A stretch of 64,000 bases of DNA. It comes from Hordeum vulgare subsp. vulgare. Taxonomy: Eukaryota; Streptophyta; Magnoliopsida; Poales; Poaceae. The notes below the pieces were generated by a model. The model was not told the origin of the DNA, did not search any database, and saw only the letters and a program-made list of their open reading frames with translations. Position 1 is the stretch's first letter; every line of letters starts with the position of its first letter. The DNA lies in assembly GCF_904849725.1 (NCBI RefSeq), contig NC_058518.1, positions 418,445,081 through 418,509,080 on the forward strand, given 5' to 3'. Of the stretch, positions 22,584-33,634 are shown in pieces. The translations under genes and the position numbers were made by a program.

Positions 22584-24550
22584 TGTCACATCCCTGACCC
22601 CTTAAGCAAGTTAGTCTTGTGCTCATGTCTTCTTTGCATTGCATCTAAGAAATTGTCAACAAGAACAAAGAAAGAGGTGAAGGAAAAACTAAAACCCTAG
22701 CCACTTCTTCAAATAAAGGAAATCTCAAAACTAGTTAAAATTAATGAACCCAAAATGGCCTCAAGAAATGTTCAAACTTTCTGATAAATCATGAAAGTAA
22801 ATGAGCATTGGAGAAAACTATTTTCTTGACACTTTAAGCATTTTAAATAAATGCAAAAGCTACTGGTTTCAAGTTTTAAATTTGAAATTAGAAACTTTAA
22901 ATTTTCAAATATGTTGAAAACTTTGGAAATGGTTTGAAATATTCCAACAAATATTCAGGTGTGTTTAAAATAGTTTTTACAAACCATTTTGGAGCTGAAA
23001 TAAATAGCAAAACAATAGTTAGCAAAACAGAAACAAAATAGAAAAGAAATAAGAGAAATAAATGACTTACCTCTATTTGTCGCCGGCCCAGCCCACCAGG
23101 GGCTCCCCGGTCATCTTCCTCCTCCTGCCAGAAGGCAGGGGAGAAGATGAGCACGGCGGCCGAGCCGGCCACCTCCTGCCTGCCTGCTCGCTGCTGGAGG
23201 TCTCCAGGAGCGCCAGCGCGACGCCCGCGTCTTGTTATCCTCCTCCCCGCGGCTCTATCCTCTCCCTAGGCCTCTCGATCCCCTTTCCCTCTCGGATCTC
23301 TCTCTCCCGAAGCTCCGGTCGCCGTCGATCTGTCGTCTCCCGGTCCTCCCCGACCCTGCCGGCAGCATCACAAGATCCGCCGTGAGCTCCTCTTCCTGTT
23401 CCCCCTCTTCCCGAGGCCTTCCCTCTCCTCTAACCACGTTAGCCGCCGGAGCCCGAAGGACCTCGTCGCCGGCCATGTCATTGCCGTCGTTGTGGTACTC
23501 GGCTCGCGAGGCCGAGCTCAGGAATGAGCTCCTCGAGCTCTGTAGATGGCGTAGGGTCTCTCTCCCAGCTCGCTAGCCCCCTGCATCGGCACTTTCGTCG
23601 ACGCCCGAGCCGCAGCCGCCGCTGGCCTCATCGCCGGCAAGGATTCCGGTGACCACCGGGTCCAGCTCCACTCCAGATAGATGCGGCGTTTCACTAACTG
23701 CGTGTAGCTCTCTTCTGCACCCAAAACCGACGGCCGTAGCGCTGTCTGGCTCTCTCTGGCGAGCCCTCCGCCGCGCCCGTGGTCGCCGCCGGCCATACTC
23801 CGGTGGGGGCCGACGTGGCCGAGTTAATCCAGTAGTTTAGAGGCTTAAACTCTCGCTGACACTGGGCCCAAGGCCAAGTCAACTTAGTTAAGGGTCTAGT
23901 CAGCGTGGGATTAACCCCAGAGAGGCTGACCAGTGGGTCCCCCCTGTCAGGTTTGACCTGAACAGGTCGGCTGACCTGCTGATGTCAGGCTGACGCAATA
24001 AAGAGATTTTTCAGTATAAGAATAATTCCAGAAATGTTTAAAACTTCAAAAATTCATAGAAATTAATCTGTAACTCCAATGAAAATAATTTATATATGAA
24101 AAAGTATCAGAAAAATTCAAGGAATCTGAATATGCTACTTTCAGTCATGTTTGAAGAAGTTACAGAAGCCAAACATGTAGATTAATGAATATGTCAACTC
24201 TTATAAATACTTTATAATTGGAATATGAAAAGTAATTAAATTTGTTTTTGTTTGACATGATCAAACATTGTTATAATGACAAACCAGTACCTTAACATGA
24301 CATCTCATGCATGCTAACATCAAGTTGATCTGAGCATCAGGTCGAATCAATTAACTCGGTATCCGAGAATACCTCGTTTGAATTGATATTCGAATGTGAT
24401 TCAAATCAACTCTAAACCTAATACATGTTGATTATAATAGTTTATCACCTTGCATTCTCATGCCATGCTCATGCATCATCTTGCTTGCATATGATTGTTA
24501 TTGATTGTTGCCATTCATTTCGGTAGGCTCCGCACCCTCGGATTCCACCG

Positions 24551-24571
24551 AATATCCGTCTGACGGATATT
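24551..24571. repeat. Perfect 21-bp palindrome in soloLTR-6a
   Basis: AATATCCGTC and GACGGATATT flank a single central base. It is present intact in soloLTR-6b at 35658-35678. Confidence 0.9.
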
Positions 24572-26027
24572 GTCCCTCCTCTGAGCAACAATGCAAGAAA
24601 CCCTTTTGATCATCCCGATAATTCCCATGTTCTTGCTCCTGCACTTATTTATTGCATTAGGATCAAATGCTTCAACTGGTTTTGCCATGTTAGTTGAACC
24701 CACTTCCTTTGCATGACCTAACCTTGTCACAGTAAATAGCCGAACCTTGCAACCTAGCATACCTGGTAGTTGCTTGAGCTAAGATGTGCCTTATCCTGCT
24801 ATGCATGCTATGCTTAGAGTTGTGTATGGTCTGTCATCTGGGAGGTGAACAGAATTGTGAGAAGGTGTTCGGTAAGCAAAGGTTGTGTGTTGAACCTGAC
24901 TTGGTAAAGGTACCGGTGAAAGGCTGTGTAGGAGTACATGGCGGGTTGTTTCATTGGAACCGTCCATAGGAACTGAGTTCCGTGTATGTAATCCAAGACT
25001 AGTTACTACCACATGCTGGGCCCTGAAATATGACCCCGCTCGGGCTATTAATCGTTTAGTACTCGGTCCAGGAGTTGCAAGTAGTTTCTGGTGTTTATAG
25101 CAATGCTGGAGGCCGTGCATGGTGCTGACCTGAGAGGTGGGCCGTGATGCGGTAGGCAGTGGCACGGTGTACCAAGTGGCAACCGGATGGTGGGCTTGGG
25201 AACCCTGCGCACATCGTTTGAGGCTGTGGCGGAAACCTTGGTCGGACTTCCGTACGGGTTACTCTCAGATAGGCGATAAACCTGGACTAGGTACTAGTGT
25301 GGTTAACGGTCGTGGCCGACTCCCTCGCTGGGCTTTCGCTTGAAGGTTGCCGAGGTGCATGACGTGCACATTGCGATAAGTGGCGAGAGCGTGTGTGACG
25401 AAGTACACCCCTGCAGGGTTATGATCTATTCGAATAGCCGCGTCTGTGGATATGGACTACTTGGAGACATATGTTGTTCATAGATAACTTAAATGGCTAC
25501 TCATAAAATTGCCAAGATAAGCGTGAGTGTCGTGGACGGCATTTCTGTATGGAGATGGAATGATTCCACGATGGTGTATTGTTGTGGTGTTAGTGGACTC
25601 GTGTGCGAGAAATCAAGTTGTCAAAATTATTTGAAAATGCAAGTTGTCTAGCCACGAGTCAGATGCTGGCTTTCCGCATGAAACCCCACAATACCTTTTT
25701 GATACCTTGCATGAGTAGTTAGTTATCCTAAAGTCTTGCTGAGTACCTTCGTACTCATGTTTGCTTAATAAATGTTGCAGAGGTTGCTAATGACCCTAAT
25801 GGAGGGTTCTTCGTAGACATCAACGACGACGAGTAGCTGGTGTCCCAGCTATGATCTGGCCCTACATTGGATCTGTAGTATAGTCAAGCCATGTGCCTTC
25901 TAGTTTCCCTGTCTGTACTCAGACAGTTTTAAACTCTTCCGCTGGCTTGTAACTGAATGACTGCTATTATGGGTCGTGAGACCCTTAATGTGTAATATTA
26001 TGTGTGTGGCTCTTCCGAGCCTCTTAA

Positions 26028-26033
26028 ATAAAG
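26028..26033 (+). promoter_or_regulatory. Polyadenylation signal candidate in soloLTR-6a
   Basis: AATAAA lies in the last 600 bp of the LTR. Its counterpart TTTATT is at 34195-34200 in soloLTR-6b. It supports the proposed LTR orientation. Confidence 0.45.
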
Positions 26034-26646
26034 GTTGTATGTTTATGGTTATGTTGTGATGCCATCGATGTATCTATACATATCGGTATGCCATGCGTAC
26101 GTGTGTCGTACTTGATATGTATGGGGTTCGATTACTTAGTCGTGAACTTTAGTAGCACTCCTTACAAGGAAATGCCCCTTTGTGATCCAATGAGCCCTGG
26201 TCGTTCGCTACTACTCCGGACACATTAGTTGACCGGCATGTGTCCTTCTTAGCTGCTGTGTCTGTCCCCTTTGGGGAAATGTCACGCGATGTAATAGAGT
26301 CCTTGTAGCTTTCTACGACTCGTCTACATTCGCTGATGCCCGACACCTGCTTTGTTGGGTCATGTATGCCTGTCCTTGTGCGGTACTGCCACTTTGGTTT
26401 ATGAGTAGACATGTCGATCCGGGTTCTTTGACATTGGAATGCTAGCGACACTATTGCATACGTGAGTCAAAAGACGCAAACGGTCCCGGCTAAGGTAAGG
26501 CTGCAGCCGTGGAGTTAATCGTGCGTGAGACCGCAAAGGGATGCGATGGGTTACAGGCTGGATTCCTATGGCTTAGGATCGGGGTCCCGACATTTATCTG
26601 GATTTTTTGACAAATTCTGAGACGCGGAGTTTGTGGGGGCACACCA

Positions 26647-26711
26647 GTGGGCCACAAGCCCTAGGGGCACGTGCACCCCCTGGCCGCGCCACCCAGGATT
26701 GTGGGGCCCAC
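26647..26711 (+). repeat. LTR-like GC hairpin module upstream of RLG-5 3' ORF
   Basis: The left arm GTGGGCCACAAGCCCTAGG and right arm CCCAGGATTGTGGGGCCCAC pair with few mismatches. Several blocks are shared with the element's own LTR (18166-18243): CCAGTGGGCCACAAGCCC, the CACCCCCTG block and TTGTGGGGCCCAC. The module lies about 410 bp upstream of the ATG at 27122. Comparable copies precede the last ORF in RLG-8 and RLG-12. Confidence 0.75.
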
Positions 26712-27121
26712 AGGCACCCCCTCCACTCACTCTTGCTCTCATCTGGTTCTCCTACCTCCAGAAAAAATCGTTTCGCAGCTCAAACCCGTGTTCTTGCTCC
26801 TCTTGCTGGGATTTTCGATCTCTTTGCTCAAATCACCGTTCTCCGAACTGTTTCGAGGAAATTACTCCTTGGTAAGTGACTCCTCCATTGGTCCAATTAG
26901 TTTTTGCTCTAGTGCCTTATACTCCTCGTATTTTTGCTGCCTTGGTGACCATGTTCTTGAGCTTTGCATGCTAATTCTAGCTGGTCCCAAGTAGTTTTGA
27001 TGCGTAATATGGCCTCTAGGCACTTCTTGGAGTAGTTGCTACGAGTTTCGTTGAGCCTTGTTCACTTTTCCTTAGAATCACTAAAAATTTCAGAGATTTT
27101 CAGAGATAGAAAAGGGAAAAG

Positions 27122-28057
27122 ATGAGGAGGTTCTTAAGAGGCTCGTCAAGCCGTGACCCCAAGGATGATGGGAGTGAGAAGAAGCCCAAGTATTTGATCC
27201 CTCAAGTCGCGGAAGTTCGAGCATGCGAGTGGCCAAGCGACGTGTTCTTACGCGCCGCTGGAATTTATGAGGACTTTTATCACTTGGTGAAGAACGCAGG
27301 CCTTACCGCCTTTATTGAAGATAAGTGTCCGCAATACCTCCTCCTCACTAATATCTTCGTTCAAAGCTTTAACTTCTATCCGAGGAAGAATCCTCCTATG
27401 GTTGAGTTCAAACTTTATGATATTCCCCAGCGCATGTCACTCCAGGATTTTTGCAATGTTTGCAAATTGCCTTTCGTTGGGGATATTCATGAACCTCGTC
27501 CACGAGACTTGGAAGCTTTCATCGGTACTATTGCTGTAGGAGAGGAGAGAGGAGTGTCTTGTGCTAGAGCTGCTAGCATACATTTTCCCGTGCTTCGGTA
27601 CTTTTCACTATTTGTGGGAAAATGTTTGATTGACCGTGGGAAGCCTGTGTCACTTAGTTCCCCAGATCTTGCAGTCTTGCGCGAAGCCCTTTATAACGAC
27701 AAAACTTATAGCTTGGGCGCTATAGTAGCTCAACGGTTGAACTTGAACCGTTCTAAAGGTGTTGTCTATGGAGGTATCTATGCTACTCGTCTTGCCAGAC
27801 ACTTTGAGATACCTATTAGACTGGAAGAGGAAGAAGAGATTCTTCTTCCCGAGAGATATCTAGATTACGATAGCATGGTTCGCCATGACTTTCTTGATAG
27901 AGATATAAATAGAAGGATGATTTATAACCTGGTATTTAGTCAGGGTACTCGTGAGACTATTACTTTGCCTGCTCCTTCTTTGTTCAATCTTCATGCAGGC
28001 AGGTACACTATTATGCCCTCGGACATCTACGCATATTGGGGCTTAGCCCAACCATAG
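27122..28057 (+). CDS. RLG-5 Athila-type 3' ORF
   Basis: A 311-residue open frame, MRRFLRGSSSR to a TAG at 28055-28057. After the TAG the same frame stays open for 44 more codons, rich in Pro, Gln and Glu, to a second TAG at 28190-28192; the first stop may be a mutation. The body (SDVFLRAAGIYEDFYHLV, FIEDKCPQYLLLTNIFVQSF, VVYGGIYATRLARHFEIPI) fits my recollection of the ATHILA ORF-1 family, a plant retrotransposon protein of unknown function found beside the polyprotein. I see no signal peptide or convincing membrane anchor, so an envelope role is not supported. RLG-12 has a decayed homologue at 61666-62539. The leader upstream includes the LTR-like hairpin module, which may act as promoter or structured leader. 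Confidence 0.8.
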   Translation: MRRFLRGSSSRDPKDDGSEKKPKYLIPQVAEVRACEWPSDVFLRAAGIYEDFYHLVKNAGLTAFIEDKCPQYLLLTNIFVQSFNFYPRKNPPMVEFKLYDIPQRMSLQDFCNVCKLPFVGDIHEPRPRDLEAFIGTIAVGEERGVSCARAASIHFPVLRYFSLFVGKCLIDRGKPVSLSSPDLAVLREALYNDKTYSLGAIVAQRLNLNRSKGVVYGGIYATRLARHFEIPIRLEEEEEILLPERYLDYDSMVRHDFLDRDINRRMIYNLVFSQGTRETITLPAPSLFNLHAGRYTIMPSDIYAYWGLAQP

Positions 28058-30129
28058 GTGCCCGTGCCCGAGCCGCCAGTCGAGTACCAGACGCCAGTTT
28101 ATCAGTGGGAGCCACAGGAGCTCACACAGCAGTGGCATCCTCAGTCCACTCCGGAGTACCACAGAGCTGGTTATTTCCCTCCTCGGGAGTAGACCAACTT
28201 AGGCCAAAAGCCTAAGCTTGGGGGAGTATGTGTTTCTCACCGACTTTACATTCTTGCTTATGCTTTCACTTTGTTCGTCGGTGTTCACACTTTGCCACTG
28301 TATCATCCATGCTAGTTTATTTTCTTTTTCTCGTTTTTCTTTTCGTGTGTCTATCTAGTTTGAGAAAACCCAAAAGGATTTATTTTCTTCTTCTTTTTCT
28401 TGTTGGGAGCTTTCCTGTGTAAATAGTTTTCTTTTTCTTTGGGTCAAGGTAGAAGACCATGGTTACAATGTTTAGTGGCTCTTGCATGCATACCTGCTTA
28501 GCTTTCAAAGAGCCATATTACTTTGTCTTCTCCTTTGTGTTTGCTTGCAGATTCCAGTGTAGTCCAATGCATGAGCACTCTTATTATTGTTCACATCATT
28601 CGGTCGTGCAAGTGAAAGGCAATAATGACGATATATGATGAAGTGACTGAGCCTGGAAAAGCTGGTATGAACTCAATCTATTTTGTTTTTGTAAATATGA
28701 CTAGCTCATCATGCTTGATTCAGCTTTGTTGTGAGAGAAACATGTTTGGAATGATAACTTAGTGATCATAGTTACTTATGCCATGCTTACTTAGCTAGGA
28801 GCTTATAATGGTTTGTCTTGGATGCCCACATGAGTGTAGTGATGACTATGATGTAGTATGATAGGATGGTATCCTCCTTTGAATGATTCAAGTGGCTTGA
28901 CTTGGCGCATGTTCACGCATGTAGTTGAAACAAAATCAACATATCCTCTATGATGTTCATGTTCATGGTTATTTATGTCCTACTCATGCTTGCACTCAAT
29001 GTTAGTTAATCTCAATGCGTTTTGATGACTGTTGTCGCTCTCTAGTTGGTCGTTTCCCAGTCTTTTGCTAGCCTTCACTTGTACTAAGCGGGAATACTTC
29101 TTGTGCATCCACTTTCATAAACCCAAAGTTGTTCCATATGAGTCCACCATACCTACCTATGTGTGGTATCTACCTGCCGTTCCAAGTAAATTTGCATGTG
29201 CCACTCTCTAAACCTTCAAGAAATAATCTATTTTGCATGCCCGAACCGCTCATGTGGTGACAGGGGGCTATTGGTATCTTCCATGCTAGGCGTGTTATCC
29301 TCGATATGTGTTTATTCACTATCATTCACGAGAAAGGGGCCGGTAATTGGAATTCCCAGTTCCATGCTCAAATCGAAAAGATAATTGCAAACAAAACTCC
29401 CCCAGGATTGATGTTGGTATGGACGGTACCCGAGGATTCGGCTAGCCGTGTAGTGTGATTGATTGGTGGTGGGGGAGTCAAAACTTTACTTTTTGTTTGG
29501 GAACCGCTTATAGCATGTGCAGCATGGAAGATGTGGAGAACTCTTAGTCATTGCGTTGACAATGAATGCATGCCACCCAAAATTATTATCTCTGTTTTCA
29601 AAGCCTGAGCTCTGGCACCTTTGCTAATCAATGCTTCCCTCTGCGAAGGGCCTGTCTATTTATGTTCCTGTTGAGTCATCCTCCTCTTACAAAAGCACTA
29701 ATTAGAGAGCACCTCTGTCATTTTTATGCTTTGCTTTTAACTGTGTTGAGTATGACTATAACTGGATCTTTATTGCCATGAATTACAATGTTTAGTCAGC
29801 CCTTGGTCTTTGAAGGTGCTCTGCATTTATGTTTTGCAGTCTCAGAAAGAGCTAGCGAGATACCATCTATTCGTACTGCTTCATGTTGTTTTGATTGAAG
29901 TGTTGACATTTGAGGCTTATTATTATTTGCTCTCTAGTTGATTATGCCATTGATATGAGTTTACCGTGAGACCCAGATGTCATTTGCTTATGTGGTTTGC
30001 TTGTGATCTTGCTGAAACTCTGGATATGAGTTTGACATAGTTGCAACAACAAGATCAAACAGAGTTCATCAAAGTTTTTCTTTTGTCTATTTCAGTTTGG
30101 CAACTGAATTGCTTGAGGTCAAGCAAGGA
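28058..30129 (+). other. RLG-5 3' internal region
   Basis: After the 45-codon C-terminal frame there is no intact ORF. AAGCTTGGGGGAG, identical to the terminal polypurine tract, occurs at 28214-28226. The text around it (CCTAAGCTTGGGGGAGTATG) is the same as in RLG-12 at 62701 and 63532. The rest is AT-rich with no feature I can name. Confidence 0.65.
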
Positions 30130-30146
30130 TTTAAGCTTGGGGGAGT
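30130..30146 (+). promoter_or_regulatory. RLG-5 polypurine tract
   Basis: TTTAAGCTTGGGGGAGT lies immediately before the 3' LTR start TGATACGTC. This is the plus-strand primer site. Confidence 0.9.
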
Positions 30147-31564
30147 TGATACGTCTCCGTCGTATCTACTTTTCCGAACTCTTTTGCCCTTGTTTTGGAC
30201 TCTAATTTGCATGATTTGAATGGAACTAACCCGGACTGACGCTGTTTTCAGCAGAATTGCCATGGTGTTGTTTTTGTGTAGAAATAAAAGTTCTCGGAAT
30301 GTCCTGAAAATTTACGGAGATTTTTTCTGGAATAAATGAAAATTACCTGCGCAAAGATCCACCGGAGGAGGTGGAACAGTGGGCCACAAGCCCACAGGCC
30401 GCGGCCACCCCCCTGGCTGCACCGTGAGGGCTTGTGGGGCCCACGTGGCTCCACCGCCCCCAAACTCACACCTATATCTTCCGTCTCGCCCGAAAAAAAA
30501 ATCTACAGAAGGTATCATCTCATTTTATGATACGGAGGCGCCGCCACCTCCTGTTCTTCATCTGGAGGGCAGATCTGGAGTCCATTTGGGGCTCCGGAGA
30601 GGGGAAATCGTCGCCATCGTCATCATGAACCTTCCTCCATCGACAACTCCATGATGTTCTTCATCGTTCGTGAGTAATCTCATCGTAGGCTTGCTGGACG
30701 GTGATGAGTTGGATGAGATCTATCATGTAATCGAGTTAGTTTTTGACGGGGATTGATCCCTAGCTAGTATCCACTATGTTCTAGATTGATGTTGCTACTA
30801 CTTGGCTATGCTTAATGCTTGCCACTAGGGCCCGAGTGCCATGATTTCAGATCTGAACCTATTATGTTGTCGCCAATATATGTGTGTTTTAGATCCTATC
30901 TTGCAAGTTGTAGTCACCTACTATGTGTTATGACCCGGCAACCCTGGAGTGACAATAGCCGGAACCACTCCCGGAGATGACCATAGTATGAGGAGTTCAT
31001 GTATTCACCAAGTGTTAATGCGTTGGTCCGGTTCTTTATTAAAAGGAGAACCTTAATATCCCGTAGTTTCCATTAGGACCTTGCTGCCACGGGAGGGATG
31101 GACAATAGATGTCATGCAAGTTCTTTTCCCTAAGCACGTATGACTACATACGGAATACATGCCTACATTAGGTTAACGAACGGGAGCTAGTTACATATCT
31201 CTCCGTGTTATAGCTATTACATGATGAATCACATCCGGCATAATCATCCATCACCGATCCAATGCCTACGAGTCTTTTACTACTGGTCCTTGCAACGTTA
31301 CTTTGCCGCTACTGCTGTCACTTCTGCTGCTGTTACTCTGTTGCTACTGCTGTTACTGGTAACTGTTGCTACTACTGCTATAATACTATCTTGCTACCGG
31401 TACTTTGCTGCAGACACTAAATCTTTCAGGTGTGGTTGAATTGACAACTCAACTGCTAATACTTGAGAATATTCTTTCGCTTCCCCTTGAGTCGAATCAA
31501 TGAATTTGGGTTGAATACTATACCCTCGAAAACTGTTACGATCCCCTATACTTGTGGGTTATCA
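30147..31564 (+). repeat. RLG-5 3' LTR (1418 bp)
   Basis: TGATACGTCTCC to GTGGGTTATCA, followed by the CTTAT target-site copy. It has the same GC hairpin as the 5' LTR at about 30371-30450. Confidence 0.95.
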
Positions 31565-33141
31565 CTTATTCAAACAAAATAAAAAAAACTTCAAGTATAG
31601 CACGAAACATGTGAAGAAGCAAAAACTTAGGTTCAACCGATAGTAACCGATAATTGTTGTAGAAGAAAGGTGGGATGCCAACCGGGGCATCCCGAAGCTT
31701 AGACGCTTGAGACTTCTTGAAATATGGATTGGGGATGACTTGGGCATACCCAAGCTTGAGCTTTTTGTGTCTCCTTAATTCCTCTCATATGACGGTTTCC
31801 GAAATCTTAAAAACTTCATCAACACAAAACTCAGTCAAGAACTCATGAGATAGGTTAGCATAAATCAATGCAAAACTTTATCATCCTCTATTGTAGCAAA
31901 TCACTAAAATCATTATTTGACATTGCATGCTAAATGCCTCTGCATATTTAAAACTCCCATCCTCAAATGGAATCATTAAACAAGCAAACATATGCGAACA
32001 ATGCAAACATAACAGCAACCTGCCTAAACAGAACAGTTTGTGAAGAATGCAGCAAGATCCATACTTAATTAACTCCAAAAAATCTGAACAAATTCCAATC
32101 TGTATAGAAATTATAAGAGCATATTTTGCCCAAATTTCAAGTTAGTATGACATACATAAAATTCTAGCGAATTTTTGCACTACAAGCAAACTTTCTGTTT
32201 TGGAACAACAACTCCTAAACTTGCAAATTAAACATGGTAAAGGCTATCCTTGACATTTTTATTGAACTAAATTATGCAAAACATTAATACAAATAACATA
32301 AAGAAAGTACTAATAAAATAAAATGATGCTCCAAGCAAAACACATATCATGTGGTGAATAAAAGTATAGACCCATGTAAAGTTACCGATGGATTGAAGAC
32401 GAAAGAGGGGATGCCTTCCCGGGGCATCCCCAAGCTTAGGCTTTTTGGTATCCTTGAATATGGCTTGGGATGACTTGGGAATCCCCAAACTTAGGATCTT
32501 GCCACTCCTTGTTCGTTTGTCCATCCGAACTTTACCCAAAACTTGAAAACTTCACAACACAAAACTTAACGGAACTTCGTGAGATGGGTTAGTATAATGA
32601 AGACAAATTATTCATTTTGGTACTGTCAAGACAAGATTCATAAATTTTTCCCACACAATTCCTAATGTATCTTATCATTTCCACAATTTATATCACTTAA
32701 TATAATCTATGGAAACACTAAAACAAGCAAACTATGCATTGAAAACAGAATCTGTCAAGAAGAGAACAGTCTGTAATGATCTGAATGATAATCATACTTA
32801 TGCACCTCCAAAAACTCTGAAAAATTATGAAAATTAAGGCAATTTGTATATCAATGACCAGCGAAAAGAATCAGATCAATATATCTCTCTGTATAGGAAT
32901 GAAAAATAATTTCGTGAGCGCAAAGTTTGTATCTTTTTCAGCATGATCAAACAATTATCACCCAAACTAATCATAAAGGCTTTACTTGGCACTTTATTGA
33001 AACTAAGGCAATAAAACATGGTTAATACAGTAGCTTAATCATGTGAACACACAAAAATAGTAAGGATACATATTGGGTTGTATCCCAACAAGCACTTTTC
33101 TTTAATGCCTTTCAAGCTAGGCATGATGATTTCAATGATGC
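31565..33141 (-). other. RLG-4 internal region with divergent about 735-bp repeats
   Basis: Two diverged copies start near 31660 and 32395. Each begins with a hairpin (31672-31693 with an 8-bp stem; 32407-32431 with a 9-bp stem). Each hairpin is followed on the + strand by the complement of the AAGCTTGGGGATGC-type motif (31687-31700 with one mismatch; 32424-32437 perfect). Further near copies are at 31744-31757 and 32479-32492. The later parts also align (ACTTCATCAACACAAAACTC against ACTTCACAACACAAAACTTA). No ORF is called. Confidence 0.7.
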
Positions 33142-33629
33142 TCACATAGAAGATAAGAATTGAAACATAACGGGAGCATCATGAAGCATATGACTAACAC
33201 ATTTAAGTCTAACCCACTTCCTATGCATAGGTATTTTGTGAACAAACAACTTATTGGAGCAAGAATCATCTAGCATAGGAAGGCAAAACAAGCATATCTT
33301 CAAAAATTTCAACACATAGAGGGGAAACTTGATATTATTGCAATACGTAGAAGCATATGACCCTCTCTCATAATAATTTTCAGTAGCATCATGAATGAAT
33401 TCAACAATATAACTAGCACCTACAATATTCTTTTCATGATCTACAAGCATAGAAATTTTACTACTCTCCACAATAACGAATTTGTTCTCATGATTAATAG
33501 TGGGAATATCGTAAAAGACTTGAACACTACGAATTGTTTCCACATTAAAAGAGTAATGTTCAGTAAAAGGGTACTCATAATTGTGACAATTTTTATCATC
33601 ATTCTTCTTTACAGCATAAGTATCATCAC
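33142..33629 (-). pseudogene. RLG-4 unknown ORF, C-terminal part
   Basis: This frame is the continuation of 37838-38136 across soloLTR-6b. Removing the solo LTR and one AATAA copy leaves one 263-codon frame ending at 33142. The part here includes KNCHNYEYPF, DHEKNIVGASYIVEF and a hydrophobic Cys-rich stretch (LKFLKICLFCLPML), then a basic segment (HKIPMHRKWVRLKC). I recognise no domain. It sits directly after the primer site, where gag would be. Apart from the insertion it has no stop, so it was probably under selection until recently or RLG-4 is young. It could be a structural protein specific to the non-autonomous family. Confidence 0.65.
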
Positions 33630-33634
33630 AATAA

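Larger units (their letters stand above)
22584..26592 (+). mobile_element. soloLTR-6a: 4.0 kb solo LTR in RLG-5
   Basis: It runs from TGTCACATCCCTGACC to GGGGTCCCGACA and is flanked by TTTAT at 22579-22583 and 26593-26597. There is no internal region. A second copy in reverse orientation lies at 33635-37832. The order (AT-rich start, GC-rich block at 23060-23990, AT-rich part, and AATAAA at 26028-26033) parallels the RLG-1 LTR and gives the assumed + orientation. The family would be a long-LTR Gypsy of Tekay/Del style, which is an inference. ORFs in the GC block (for example 23062-23576) differ from those of 6b and are not called. Confidence 0.93.
17940..31564 (+). mobile_element. RLG-5: non-autonomous Athila-lineage element with gag-protease and 3' ORF
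   Basis: The LTRs are 17940-19362 and 30147-31564. Matching TSD CTTAT lies at 17935-17939 and 31565-31569. A hand count over the first 285 bp of the two LTRs gives about 18 differences. The order is primer site, gag-protease, GC hairpin module (interrupted by soloLTR-6a), Athila-type 3' ORF, long 3' region, polypurine tract. There is no reverse transcriptase, RNase H or integrase between protease and 3' ORF: only about 850 bp of own sequence lies there. RLG-12 has the same layout, so the missing pol looks ancestral to the family. Confidence 0.93.

Noticed and set aside
23062..23576. Open frames in the GC block of soloLTR-6a
   Set aside because: Not shared with soloLTR-6b and low complexity; LTR leader sequence is a better explanation.
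27122..28057. Envelope-like role for the Athila 3' ORF
   Set aside because: No signal peptide or clear membrane anchor is visible; position alone is not evidence.
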